Source of the DNA: Streptomyces deccanensis
Lineage (GTDB): Bacteria > Actinomycetota > Actinomycetes > Streptomycetales > Streptomycetaceae
DNA length: 64,000 nt
NCBI RefSeq assembly: GCF_022385335.1
Contig: NZ_CP092431.1
Coordinates: 558,001-622,000, forward strand
Reading direction: 5' to 3'
In this document: positions 51,202 to 60,157 of the stretch, piece after piece
How the letters are laid out: each line of letters begins with the position of its first letter
How positions within the stretch are numbered: position 1 is the first letter of the stretch
The notes under the pieces: generated by a model
The model's input: only the letters and a program-made list of their open reading frames with translations
Told to the model about the DNA's origin: nothing
The model's database searches: none
Translations under genes and position numbers: made by a program

Positions 51202-51220
51202 TCGCGAAAGTTTCAGTCAA
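51192..51220 (-). promoter_or_regulatory. promoter of the LacI-SDR-dgoD unit
   Basis: On the minus strand TTGACT (51220-51215) and TAAGTT (51197-51192) are spaced by 17 bases. Its -10 box overlaps the -10 of the opposing promoter, so both compete for the same DNA. Confidence 0.55.
51197..51212. promoter_or_regulatory. LacI operator candidate
   Basis: AACGTTCGCGAAAGTT is a 16-bp palindrome with one mismatched pair and a central CG, the classical LacI-family operator layout. It covers the -10/start region of both divergent promoters. Confidence 0.65.
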
Positions 51221-51268
51221 CCGGTTTCCTCAGACGGAAATAAGCGGTATACCTGAGCGAAACCTGCG

Positions 51269-51287
51269 AAACCGGTCATATCGGTTT
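51269..51287. promoter_or_regulatory. second inverted repeat in sugar-locus control region
   Basis: AAACCG and CGGTTT flank seven bases. Together with AACCGGTT at 51219-51226 it gives additional LacI-like or catabolite-type half sites. Confidence 0.4.
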
Positions 51288-51577
51288 GGCTAGATGTCGG
51301 CCACAGTTGACTCCACGTCAACCGCGGCCGAGGAGTCCCACTCCGACCCGCCGCGCAAGCGACCACCGTCGCACTCGCGGCCCCCTGACAACCGTGCGCG
51401 CACCGTCCACGCAGACGGCTGTGCCCGGTGCAACGCGTCTCACATCACCCCGGGCGAGCCGGTGCGCCACCGGCCGCCACCCTCACCCGTCCGCTCCTCG
51501 CGGCAGCCCCCCATGCCGCCATGGACTCCGCCCACACCCCGCAGCCGCCGCACGCACCGCCACGAAAGGCAATTCAC

Positions 51578-52924
51578 ATGCCCATGTCATCGCCCCTCGA
51601 CAGACGGCGCTTCCTCGCCCTCTCCGCCGGAACCGCGGTCGCCGCGACCGGACTGTCCGCCTGTGCCGGCTCCGTCGACAACGGCACGAAGGGATCCGGG
51701 AGCGGCAAGACGACGCTCACCGTGATGACGGTGGAGAACGAGTGGGACAAGAAGACCCTCAAGGCCGCGGAAGAGTCGTTGGGGATGAACCTCAACGTCA
51801 TCATCTGGGACGCCACCAAGCTCAATGCCATGCTGGCCGCCAAGAACCCGCCGGACGTGGTCCGCGGCTTCGGCGCGACCGAGACCCCGTACTTCGCCGC
51901 CCGCGGCCTGATGACGGACCTGGACCCGTACTTCGCCAAGAGCTCGGTGCTGAAGGACTCGGACCTCGACCCGGTCAACGACGTGTGGCGCTACGACGGC
52001 AAGAAGCAGGGTGCCGGACCGCGCTACGGCATGGCGAAGGACTACTCCCAGGACTCCATGTTCTGGTACCGCACCGACATGTTCGAGGCCGCAAAGCTGG
52101 ACGCGCCCGGCGAGACCGAGCCGATCTCCTACGACGAGTGGCTGGACCTGGGCAAGAAGCTGGTCAAGCGCCGCCTGGGCAAGGTGAAGGTGTACGGCCT
52201 GAACGCCACCGGCATGGGCGTCTTCCCGCAGCTCATGGGGATGACCGCCTCCGCCGGCGGCAGCCTGTTCGCCGAGGACCTGGCCACGGTGGACTTCTCC
52301 TCCCCCGAGGCGCTCAAGGCGCTGCGGTGGTACCTCGACTACGCCAAGGCCGACATAGGCCCGAACGTCGTCAACCCCAACCCGGACGGCTGGGACGGCC
52401 CCACCTACCAGGCCAACCGGATGGCGATGAGCTGCAACGGCTACTGGTTCGGCGGACTGATCGGCGCCGACGCCAAGCTCGCCGAGGTCTCCCGCTTCGC
52501 GCCCGCGCCGCAGTTCGGCGGCAACCGCGTCAGCTCCTGCTTCGGCGCCACCGGCTTCTGGATCCCGAGGGACGCCAAGAACAAGGACGCGTCCTGGAAG
52601 TTCTTCGAGTGGTACTTCGGCGGCAAGCCCGCCCAGGACCGGGCCGCCAGCGGCTGGGGCATCCCCTCCCTGAAGTCGCTGCGCGCGAACATGCCGCAGA
52701 CCAGCGCCTTCCAGAAGCAGGCCTTCCAGGTGCAGGAGCAGGAGCTGCCGCACTTCTCCGTCCTCAGCTTCACCCCGTACGCCCAGCAGGCCGCCCTGGA
52801 GGGCGTGCTCACCAAGGTCCTGCCGGGTGCCGTGAAGTCCGGGACGTCGGCGGGCAAGGTGGCCGACACGCTCAACTCCCGGATGAACGAGCAGCTCGCC
52901 CAGGGCAAGGAGCTCGTGGGGTGA
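51578..52924 (+). CDS. Tat-exported lipoprotein, ABC sugar-binding protein
   Basis: A 448-residue extracellular solute-binding protein. The N-terminus combines a twin-arginine motif (DRRRFLALSAGT) and a lipobox (LSACAG), so it is a Tat-exported lipoprotein. The mature part has the oligosaccharide-binding family pattern (KLNAMLAAKNPPDVV; WDGPTYQANRMAMSCNGYWF). ATG 51578 follows GAAAGG with good spacing; ATG 51584 is an alternative. GTGA overlap links it to the first permease. Sugar specificity is unknown; context suggests a galactoside or arabinoside. Confidence 0.9.
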   Translation: MPMSSPLDRRRFLALSAGTAVAATGLSACAGSVDNGTKGSGSGKTTLTVMTVENEWDKKTLKAAEESLGMNLNVIIWDATKLNAMLAAKNPPDVVRGFGATETPYFAARGLMTDLDPYFAKSSVLKDSDLDPVNDVWRYDGKKQGAGPRYGMAKDYSQDSMFWYRTDMFEAAKLDAPGETEPISYDEWLDLGKKLVKRRLGKVKVYGLNATGMGVFPQLMGMTASAGGSLFAEDLATVDFSSPEALKALRWYLDYAKADIGPNVVNPNPDGWDGPTYQANRMAMSCNGYWFGGLIGADAKLAEVSRFAPAPQFGGNRVSSCFGATGFWIPRDAKNKDASWKFFEWYFGGKPAQDRAASGWGIPSLKSLRANMPQTSAFQKQAFQVQEQELPHFSVLSFTPYAQQAALEGVLTKVLPGAVKSGTSAGKVADTLNSRMNEQLAQGKELVG

Positions 52925-53964
52925 GTACCGGACAGATCACCGCGCCGGGCGCGCCGTCCCCCTCCGGGGAGACGGCCGCCCGGCCCGGGCCCCGCACCCC
53001 CGGGCGCGCCGGCCGTCGGCGCACCTCGCTGACCACCCGCCGGGCCGTCTCCTTCTACGTGTTCGCCGGCCCCTGGGTGCTGGGCTTCCTCACCCTGACG
53101 GCCTTCCCGCTCGGCTACGCGCTGTGGCTGAGCCTGACCAACTCCGACGGGTTGTCGAACAACTCCCGCTTCGTCGGTCTGGACAACTACCGGGAGGTCC
53201 TGTCCGACCCGGAGGTCCTGTCCTCCCTCGCCCGCACCGGCGTCTTCACCGCCATCACGGTGCCGCTGAGCATCGCGGCGGGGCTGTTGCTCGCGGTGCT
53301 GGTCAACCAGCCGGTCCGGGCCCGCGGGCTGTTCCGCACCCTGCTGTACCTGCCCGCGGTCGTGCCACCGGTCGGCGCCGCGCTCACCTTCAAGCTGATC
53401 TTCGACCGGGACTCGGGCGCCGCCAACGGAGTCCTCGACGCCCTGAACATCAACGGTGTGAGCTGGCTGATGGACCCCTACGCCCGCTGGGTCCTGATCA
53501 CCCTGATGCTGTGGGGCTGCGGCAACGCCATGATCATTTCCCTGGCGGGGCTCCAGGACATCCCCAAGGAACTCCACGAGGCCGCCCGCATGGACGGGGC
53601 GAACGCCTGGCAGTCCTTCATCAAGATCACCGTCCCGATGCTCTCCCCGGTGCTGTTCTTCCAGGTCATCACCGGCATCATCGCCGCCGTACAGAGCTTC
53701 CTGCCGCTGCTGATCTCCCTCGATCCCACCCCCAGGGGCGTCTCGGCGGTCCCCGAGGGCAACTACCTGTTCATGATCCACGTGTTCGCCCAGTACTTCG
53801 CCAACGGCCGCTACGGATACGCCTCGGCGATGCTCTGGGTGCTGTTCCTGATCATCGTCGCGATCACCTTCCTCGTCTTCAGGCTCAGCAAGGGGGCGGT
53901 CTTCTACTCCGTCGCCCCCGAGCCGGACAAGCCTTCTCGGCCGCGCACGATCGGAGGCAAGTGA
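52921..53964 (+). CDS. ABC sugar transporter permease (MalF-type)
   Basis: A 347-residue membrane protein with a basic N-terminal tail and six transmembrane helices. The cytoplasmic EAA loop is EAARMDGANAWQSFIKITVP. It starts with GTG 52921 overlapping the binding-protein stop and ends in a TGATG overlap with the next permease, so the three are co-translated. Confidence 0.92.
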   Translation: MSTGQITAPGAPSPSGETAARPGPRTPGRAGRRRTSLTTRRAVSFYVFAGPWVLGFLTLTAFPLGYALWLSLTNSDGLSNNSRFVGLDNYREVLSDPEVLSSLARTGVFTAITVPLSIAAGLLLAVLVNQPVRARGLFRTLLYLPAVVPPVGAALTFKLIFDRDSGAANGVLDALNINGVSWLMDPYARWVLITLMLWGCGNAMIISLAGLQDIPKELHEAARMDGANAWQSFIKITVPMLSPVLFFQVITGIIAAVQSFLPLLISLDPTPRGVSAVPEGNYLFMIHVFAQYFANGRYGYASAMLWVLFLIIVAITFLVFRLSKGAVFYSVAPEPDKPSRPRTIGGK

Positions 53965-54785
53965 TGGTGTTCCCCCGCAGAAGTGCCGTCTACGTCTTGC
54001 TGGTCGGCGCCGTCGTCCTCTTCCTCGGCCCGTTCGCCTGGCTGGTGGAGACCGCGCTGAAGGCTCCCTCCGAGCTGCGCGCGCTGCCCATCCACTGGTG
54101 GCCGCACCACCCCACCCTGAGCAACTTCCGGGACGCCCTGACCCAGATCGACTACCTCGGCTACGCCCGCAACTCCCTGACGATCGCCACCCTCTACGCC
54201 GTCCTGGTCACCCTGGCCTCCGCGTGGGCGGGCTACGGCTTCGCCCGCCTCCAGGCGCCCGGCAAGCGGCTGATCTTCTCCGTACTGCTGTCGACGATGA
54301 TGCTGCCGCAGGTCCTCACGCTCATCCCGACCTATCTGCTGTTCGCCAAGATCCACCTCACCAACACCTATGTGCCGTGGGTGCTGTGGGGCCTGTGCGG
54401 CGCCCCGTACCTGATCTTCCTGTTCCGGCAGTTCTTCTCGAACATGCCGAAGGAACTGGAGGAGGCCGCGATCGTGGACGGCTGCGGGCAGATCCGGATC
54501 TTCTGGCGGATCTTCCTGCCGCAGTCCTGGCCCGTCATCGCCACCAGCCTGATCCTCTCCTTCAGCTGGACCTGGGGCGACTACATCGCGCCCGCCCTGC
54601 TGCTGGACGACGCCCACACCACGCTCGCGGTCAAGCTCGCCTACGGCTACGTCAACGAGCACGGCTCGCCGTTGCCGAACCTGGTCGCCGCGGGTGCCGT
54701 GATGTACGTGGTCCCGGTGCTGGCGCTGTTCCTCATCGTGCAGCGGGGTTTCGTCACCGGCGCCGCCACCTCCGGGCTCAAGTAG
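53964..54785 (+). CDS. ABC sugar transporter permease (MalG-type)
   Basis: A 273-residue six-helix permease with the EAA loop EEAAIVDGCGQIRIFWRIFL. It has the short N-terminus of MalG-type subunits. No ATPase gene follows; Streptomyces carbohydrate importers commonly share the MsiK ATPase encoded elsewhere, which I infer here. Confidence 0.92.
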   Translation: MVFPRRSAVYVLLVGAVVLFLGPFAWLVETALKAPSELRALPIHWWPHHPTLSNFRDALTQIDYLGYARNSLTIATLYAVLVTLASAWAGYGFARLQAPGKRLIFSVLLSTMMLPQVLTLIPTYLLFAKIHLTNTYVPWVLWGLCGAPYLIFLFRQFFSNMPKELEEAAIVDGCGQIRIFWRIFLPQSWPVIATSLILSFSWTWGDYIAPALLLDDAHTTLAVKLAYGYVNEHGSPLPNLVAAGAVMYVVPVLALFLIVQRGFVTGAATSGLK

Positions 54786-54825
54786 CCCCCGTTCAGCAAC
54801 GCACCTCGCAGCAAAGGAACTTCGC

Positions 54826-54876
54826 ATGACCGACACCCAGTCGACTGCCATACCCCTTGCGGCGGTGGGGTCATGA
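54826..54876 (+). CDS. 16-codon mini-ORF coupled to the aldolase gene
   Basis: ATG 54826 is preceded by AAAGGAA at ideal distance and encodes MTDTQSTAIPLAAVGS before a TGA that overlaps the ATG of the aldolase gene (ATGA). The aldolase has no other good ribosome-binding site, so it appears to be translated by coupling to this mini-ORF. It could be a regulatory leader or the truncated start of a lost gene. Confidence 0.55.
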   Translation: MTDTQSTAIPLAAVGS

Positions 54877-55532
54877 CGGAGCGTCCCGCCCTCACCCCGC
54901 AGCTCGGCCGGACACGGGTCATGGCCATACTCAGGTCGGCCGACGCCTCCGCCTTGCCCGCCGTGGCCCGGGCCCTCGCGTCCGGTGGCATCACCTGCCT
55001 GGAGGTCACCCTCACCACCGCCGGAGCGCTCGACGCAGTGGCCGCCGTCCGGGCGGAACTCGGCCCCGACGTGGCGGTGGGCGCCGGCACCGTGATCACC
55101 TGCGCCCAGGCCAGGGACGCCCTGGCGGCGGGAGCGGAGTTCCTGGTCGCCCCGGTCGTGGACACCGAAGTCGTCCGGTACGCGGCGGACCGGGGTGTCG
55201 CGTGCTACCCGGGGGCCTGGACACCGACCGAGGTGGCACAGGCGTGGGGGGCCGGCGCCGCCGCCGTGAAGCTGTTCCCGGCGGGCACGGGTGGCCCCGC
55301 CCATCTGCGCCAACTGCGCGCCCCGCTGCCCGACATCCCCCTCGTCGCCGTCGGCGGCGTCGGCGTCGACGAGGCGCGGGACTACCTGGACGCGGGCGCC
55401 CGCGCGGTCGGCATCGGCTCCCCGCTGCTGCGCGGGGCGGACCAGGACCCGACCGAGCAGGCACTGGAGGCGCTCACCACGAGGGCGCGCACCCTGCTGG
55501 ACGCGGTACGGGCCGGGGAGGTGGGCGCGTGA
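54873..55532 (+). CDS. KDPG/KDPGal aldolase
   Basis: A 219-residue class I aldolase splitting 2-keto-3-deoxy-6-phospho-sugar acids to pyruvate and glyceraldehyde-3-phosphate. Key motifs: Glu in CLEVTLTT, GAGTVITCAQ, PGAWTPTEVAQA (family PG-x-x-TP-x-E) and Schiff-base Lys in AVKLFPAG, with phosphate loop AVGGVGVDEA. Together with dgoD and the kinase it completes the De Ley-Doudoroff pathway. Start and stop overlap both neighbours by four bases. Confidence 0.9.
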   Translation: MTERPALTPQLGRTRVMAILRSADASALPAVARALASGGITCLEVTLTTAGALDAVAAVRAELGPDVAVGAGTVITCAQARDALAAGAEFLVAPVVDTEVVRYAADRGVACYPGAWTPTEVAQAWGAGAAAVKLFPAGTGGPAHLRQLRAPLPDIPLVAVGGVGVDEARDYLDAGARAVGIGSPLLRGADQDPTEQALEALTTRARTLLDAVRAGEVGA

Positions 55533-56497
55533 ACACCTCCTCACCCCCGTCCGGCGAGCCCTACCTCGTCACCCTCGGCGACGTGCTCGCCGTCATGGCG
55601 GCCCGGGATCCCGGCCCGTTCGCGCTCGGCACGCCGTTGCGTCTGGGCATCGCCGGAGCGGAGTCCAACGTCGCCGTCGGAGTCAGCCGACTCGGCGGAG
55701 CCGCGACCTGGATCGGCCGGGTGGGCGACGACGAACTCGGCGAACTCGTCCTGCGGGAACTCCGGGCCGAAGGGGTCACCACCGTCGCCGTACGCGACGG
55801 CGCCCCGACCTCCCTGCTGCTGAAGGAACGCCGCACGTCCACCCACAGCCGTACGCGCTACTACCGCACCCACACGGCCGGAGCCCGGCTCACCGCCGAC
55901 GACATCCCCGAGGACGTCGTCGCGGGAGCGGCGGTCCTCCACATCACGGGCATCACCCCGGCGCTCGGGAAGGACCCCGCCTCGGCAGTGACCCGGGCCG
56001 TCGACATCGCCGCCGACGCCGGCGTGACCATCTCGCTGGACGTCAACTTCCGTTCCCTGCTGTGGAGCGAGGCCGAGGCCCGGACGGTCCTGCTGCCTCT
56101 GCTGCGCAGGAGCGACCTGGTCTTCGCCGGACCGCACGAGGCCGCTCTCGTGGTGCCCGGCGCCGACGGACCGGAGGAACTCGCCCAGGGCATCTGCGAC
56201 CTGGGGCCCGGCGGGGCCGTGATCAAGATCGGTGCCGACGGGGCATACGCCCTCATCGACGGAAAGCCCCACCGGCAACCCGCCGTCGCGGTCCAGGTCC
56301 ACGACTCGGTGGGCGCGGGAGACGCGTTCGCCGCCGGGTACCTGGCCGAACTGCTCGCGGGAGAGCCGCCGGAGCGGCGGCTGCAGACGGCGGCCCTGCT
56401 CGGCGCGTTCGCGGTGAGCACCGCCGGCGACTGGGAGGGCCTGCCCCGGCGCTCCGAACTAGGACTGCTGGACCACCACGACGACAACGTCCGCTGA
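55529..56497 (+). CDS. PfkB-family 2-keto-3-deoxy-sugar-acid kinase
   Basis: A 322-residue ribokinase-fold enzyme. The N-terminal substrate lid LRLGIAGAESNVAVGVSRLG, the DVNFRSLLW segment and the anion-hole/base motif DSVGAGDAFAAGYLAE are intact. In context it phosphorylates 2-keto-3-deoxygalactonate or -gluconate to the aldolase substrate. GTG 55529 overlaps the aldolase stop by four bases. Confidence 0.88.
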   Translation: MNTSSPPSGEPYLVTLGDVLAVMAARDPGPFALGTPLRLGIAGAESNVAVGVSRLGGAATWIGRVGDDELGELVLRELRAEGVTTVAVRDGAPTSLLLKERRTSTHSRTRYYRTHTAGARLTADDIPEDVVAGAAVLHITGITPALGKDPASAVTRAVDIAADAGVTISLDVNFRSLLWSEAEARTVLLPLLRRSDLVFAGPHEAALVVPGADGPEELAQGICDLGPGGAVIKIGADGAYALIDGKPHRQPAVAVQVHDSVGAGDAFAAGYLAELLAGEPPERRLQTAALLGAFAVSTAGDWEGLPRRSELGLLDHHDDNVR

Positions 56498-56538
56498 CAC
56501 CCCTTTCCGTCCCGGCACAGCGACTCTCAGGACCACCC

Positions 56539-57618
56539 ATGCCCACACGCCCCTCCACCGGCGCGCTCCCCCTCCTCACCGGCTCCTACACACCGGACTC
56601 CGGCGGGGAAGGCCCCGGCATCGCCGCACTGCTCCTCGATCCCACCACCGGCCGTACGACGTACGACGAGGAGGTGAAGCCGCTGCACGTCAGCGGCGCC
56701 TCCTTCCTGGCCGCTCACCCCACGCTCGACGTCGTCTACAGCACCAACGAGACCGAGGCGGGGACCGTCAGCGCCGTCGCCCGTGACGGTGACGGCACCG
56801 GCACCCTGGCCCCGCTGGGCGACCCCATGAGCAGCGGCGGGGCGAACCCCTGCCACCTCACCGTCCACCCGGGCGGCGAGTGGCTGCTGACCGCGAACTA
56901 CGGTAGCGACACCGCGCCGGGCACGGTCGCGGTACACCGGCTCGGCGCGGACGGACGGCTGCTGGAGCCGACCGATCTCGTCGTCCACCAGGGCTCGGGC
57001 CCGGTCGCCGGACGCCAGGAGGGCAGCCACGCCCACCAGGTACTCGTCGACCCGGCGGGCCGTTACGTCCTGGCCACCGACCTGGGGGCGGACGCGGTCT
57101 TCACCTACCGGCTGAGCACCCTCACCGGAACCCTGGAGCGGATCGCGGTGAATCCGATGAGTGCGGGATCCGGCCCCCGCCACCTCGCCTTCTCCCCCGG
57201 CGGCGACCTGGTGTTCAGCGCCGACGAGCTGTCCTCGACCGTCACCTGCCACCGCTACGACGCCACCGACGGCACCCTGACAGCTCTGTCCTCCGTACCC
57301 GCCACGGCAGCCCACGGCGTCGTCAACCAGCCCGCCGGAATCGTCGCCTCCCCCTGCGGACGCTTCGTGTGGGTGACCAACCGGGGCGCGGACACGGTCG
57401 CCGCGTTCCGCCTCACCGACACCACCCTGGAACCGCTCGGCGAGGTCCCCGCCGGCGGCACCTGGCCCCGCGGCCTCACCCTGGCGGCCGGTCATCTGCT
57501 CGTCGCCAACCAGCACAGCGGCACGCTCGCCGCCCTGCGGATCCAGGACGACGGCACTCTCACCCAGCCCCACCCGCCGCTCCCCGCCCCCTCGGTGGTC
57601 TGCGCGCTGGCCCTCTGA
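56539..57618 (+). CDS. lactonase-family seven-bladed beta-propeller
   Basis: A 359-residue 6-phosphogluconolactonase/lactonase-like (Pgl, PF10282) protein with repeated propeller strands (HPTLDVVYSTNE, GGEWLLTANYGSD, GPRHLAFSPGGDLVFSADEL, GRFVWVTNRGADTVAAF) and the GSHAHQVLVDPAG active-site-side motif. In this pathway it would open the sugar lactone made by the SDR dehydrogenase. It has no signal peptide. Confidence 0.87.
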   Translation: MPTRPSTGALPLLTGSYTPDSGGEGPGIAALLLDPTTGRTTYDEEVKPLHVSGASFLAAHPTLDVVYSTNETEAGTVSAVARDGDGTGTLAPLGDPMSSGGANPCHLTVHPGGEWLLTANYGSDTAPGTVAVHRLGADGRLLEPTDLVVHQGSGPVAGRQEGSHAHQVLVDPAGRYVLATDLGADAVFTYRLSTLTGTLERIAVNPMSAGSGPRHLAFSPGGDLVFSADELSSTVTCHRYDATDGTLTALSSVPATAAHGVVNQPAGIVASPCGRFVWVTNRGADTVAAFRLTDTTLEPLGEVPAGGTWPRGLTLAAGHLLVANQHSGTLAALRIQDDGTLTQPHPPLPAPSVVCALAL

Positions 57619-57676
57619 CCTCCCCGTCCCTCCTCCCCCCTCCCACCCCCTTCCCTGTCACATCCGAAAGGCAGTC

Positions 57677-59206
57677 ATGTCCGAGCCCGGCACCACGCCC
57701 GCCGCCCGCTTCACCCTCGACTCGGCGTTCGACGTCGGCAGCGTCAACCCGCGTCTGTACGGATCGTTCGTCGAGCACATGGGCCGCTGCGTCTACACCG
57801 GCGTCTACGAGCCCGGCCACCCCGCCGCCGACGCGGACGGCCTGCGCCAGGACGTCCTGGAACTGGTCCAGGAGCTCGGCGTCACCACCGTCCGCTACCC
57901 CGGCGGCAACTTCGTCTCCGGCTACCGCTGGGAGGACAGCGTGGGCCCGCGCGAGGAGCGCCCGGCCCGGCTGGACCTGGCATGGAAGTCCACCGAGACC
58001 AACGAATTCGGCCTCTCCGAGTTCATGGGTTTCTGCGGCAAGACCGGCATGGAGCCGATGATGGCCGTCAACCTCGGCACGCGGGGCGTCGAGGACGCGG
58101 TACGGCTGCTGGAGTACGCCAACCACCCCGGCGGCACCGAGTTGTCCGACCGCCGCGCCGCCCACGGCGACAAGGAGCCGTACGGCATCCGGATGTGGTG
58201 CCTGGGCAACGAGATGGACGGCCCCTGGCAGACCGGGCACAAGACCCCCGAGGAGTACGGCCGCCTCGCCGCCGAGACCGCCCGCGCCATGCGGCAGGTC
58301 GACCCCGACCTCGAACTGGTCGCCTGCGGCAGCTCCAGCTCCTCCATGCCGACCTTCGCCTCCTGGGAGGCGACCGTCCTCCAGGCCGCGTACGACCTTG
58401 TGGACTACGTCTCCCTGCACGCCTACTACGAGGAGATCGACGGCGACCGCGACTCCTTCCTGGCGTCCGCCGTGGACATGGAGCACTTCATCGAGTCGGT
58501 CGTCGCCACCTGTGACCACGTCCGCGCCCGCCTCAAGGCGGACAAGCGCATCAACCTCTCCTTCGACGAGTGGAACGTCTGGTACCAGAAGCGGCCCAAC
58601 CCGCACCACGTCGAGGAGTGGCAGCAGGCGCCGCGCCTGCTGGAGGACGTCTACACCGTCACCGACTCCGTGGTCTTCGGCTCGTTGCTCATCGCGCTGC
58701 TGCGGCACGCCGACCGGGTCACCTCGGCCTCCCTCGCGCAGCTCGTCAACGTCATCGCGCCGATCATGACCGAGCCGGGCGGCCCGGCGTGGCGGCAGAC
58801 CACGTTCTACCCCTTCGCCCAGGCGTCGGCGTACGGACGCGGCCGGGTGCTGCGCGTCGAGGTGGACAGCCCGACGTACCCCACCGCCCGCTTCGGTGAC
58901 GTACCGCTGCTGCACGCCACCGCGGTGATCGACGACGCGACGGGCGCCGTCACCGTCTTCGCGGTCAACCGCGGCCAGACGGAGGCCCTGCCGCTCTCGA
59001 TCGACCTGCGCGGCGTCGACGCCCACACCCTCGTGGAGCACCTGGTGCTGGCGGACGGCGACCCGGAGGCCACCAACACCGCGGACCGGCCCGACCGTGT
59101 CACCCCGCACGCCGCCCTCGGCACCGGCGTCACCGACGGCGTCCTCCACGCCGAACTCGAACCGCTGTCCTGGAACATGATCCGCCTGACGCCCCGTCAG
59201 GACTGA
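57677..59206 (+). CDS. abfA: GH51 alpha-L-arabinofuranosidase
   Basis: A 509-residue intracellular glycosidase. The catalytic acid/base Glu lies in MWCLGNEMDGPWQ and the nucleophile Glu in LSFDEWNVWYQ; TTVRYPGGNFVSGYRWEDS and the C-terminal beta-sandwich complete GH51. No signal peptide, so it trims imported arabino-oligosaccharides. CGAAAGG precedes the ATG. The gene follows the lactonase by 58 bp in the same operon. Confidence 0.93.
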   Translation: MSEPGTTPAARFTLDSAFDVGSVNPRLYGSFVEHMGRCVYTGVYEPGHPAADADGLRQDVLELVQELGVTTVRYPGGNFVSGYRWEDSVGPREERPARLDLAWKSTETNEFGLSEFMGFCGKTGMEPMMAVNLGTRGVEDAVRLLEYANHPGGTELSDRRAAHGDKEPYGIRMWCLGNEMDGPWQTGHKTPEEYGRLAAETARAMRQVDPDLELVACGSSSSSMPTFASWEATVLQAAYDLVDYVSLHAYYEEIDGDRDSFLASAVDMEHFIESVVATCDHVRARLKADKRINLSFDEWNVWYQKRPNPHHVEEWQQAPRLLEDVYTVTDSVVFGSLLIALLRHADRVTSASLAQLVNVIAPIMTEPGGPAWRQTTFYPFAQASAYGRGRVLRVEVDSPTYPTARFGDVPLLHATAVIDDATGAVTVFAVNRGQTEALPLSIDLRGVDAHTLVEHLVLADGDPEATNTADRPDRVTPHAALGTGVTDGVLHAELEPLSWNMIRLTPRQD

Positions 59207-59218
59207 GGGGAGAACCCG

Positions 59219-60157
59219 ATGACAGCCATGGCCCGCCCCCTGTTCCGCGACCCCGTTCACGACGGCGCGACCGACCCCACGCTCGTGTTCAACCGGCACG
59301 CCGGCGAGTGGTGGATGTTCTACACGAGCCGGCGCGCCGACGCGCCGCCGATGAACGACGTGAGCTGGGTCCACGGGTCCGACATCGGGATCGCGTCCTC
59401 CGCGGACGGCGGCGCCACCTGGCTGTACCGGGGCATCGCCGAAGGGCTGGACATCGAGCCCGGGCGCCACACCTACTGGGCGCCCGAGATCGTGGACGAC
59501 GGCACCGAGTACCACATGTACGTCAGTGTGATCCGCGGTGTTCCCACCCAGTGGGCGGGCCACGCACGCGTGATCCGTCACTACACGAGCCACGACCTCT
59601 TCACCTGGACCTACCGGTCCACCTTGTCGCTCTCCTCCGAGAGGGTGATCGACGCCTGCGTCCTGCGGCTCCCCACCGGCGGCTACCGCATGTGGTACAA
59701 GGACGAGGCCGATCACGCGCACACCTACGCGGCGGACAGCGACGACCTGGCGCGGTGGACCGTCCGGGGTCCCGCCGTCGAGTGCTCGGAGCATGAAGGC
59801 CCGAACGTCTTCGAACTCGGCGGCAGTTACTGGATGCTCGTCGACGAATGGCACGGCCTGCGCGTTCTTCACTCACGGGACCTGGAGACCTGGGAACCGC
59901 GGGGACTCGTCCTCGACCTTCCCGGACAGGGCCCGGACGACGGGGGATACGGCTACCACGCCGATGTCGTCACCAGTGAACTCGGCGCCTACGTCTTCTA
60001 CTTCACGCACCCGGGGCGCTGCGCGGACGGCGACGGCGACGACCGCCGAAGCTCGATCCAGGTCTCCCGCCTGCGGGTGAGCGGAGACACCCTCGTGTGC
60101 GACCGCGACGAAGCCCTTCAGGCACCCGTCCTTCCGCTCGAAGGGCCGGTCCGATGA
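59219..60157 (+). CDS. GH43-like five-bladed propeller glycosidase
   Basis: A 312-residue cytoplasmic protein with a five-bladed propeller fold. Asp in DPVHDGATDPTLVFN and Glu in YWAPEIVDDGTEYHMYVS are at positions of GH43/GH32-type catalytic residues, and ERVIDACVLRLPTGGYRMWYKDE supplies the third acid. GH117 and related anhydro-galactosidase families are alternatives. It is coupled by ATGA overlap to the lipoprotein gene that follows, and separated by 12 bp from the GH51 gene. Confidence 0.8.
   Translation: MTAMARPLFRDPVHDGATDPTLVFNRHAGEWWMFYTSRRADAPPMNDVSWVHGSDIGIASSADGGATWLYRGIAEGLDIEPGRHTYWAPEIVDDGTEYHMYVSVIRGVPTQWAGHARVIRHYTSHDLFTWTYRSTLSLSSERVIDACVLRLPTGGYRMWYKDEADHAHTYAADSDDLARWTVRGPAVECSEHEGPNVFELGGSYWMLVDEWHGLRVLHSRDLETWEPRGLVLDLPGQGPDDGGYGYHADVVTSELGAYVFYFTHPGRCADGDGDDRRSSIQVSRLRVSGDTLVCDRDEALQAPVLPLEGPVR

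Larger units (their letters stand above)
51103..51577. other. 475-bp divergent regulatory region of the sugar locus
   Basis: No gene is visible. It holds face-to-face overlapping promoters, a 16-bp palindrome and two further inverted repeats in 51172-51287; the remaining 290 bases up to the binding-protein start form a long untranslated leader without an evident riboswitch. Confidence 0.6.

Noticed and set aside
51286..53964. 892-codon open frame starting before the binding-protein gene
   Set aside because: It crosses the binding-protein gene in another frame and joins permease 1 only because no stop occurs in the GC-rich shadow; the permease has its own GTG start.
54634..54785. possible rho-independent terminator after permease 2
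   Set aside because: No convincing stem was found; the operon probably continues into the aldolase gene.
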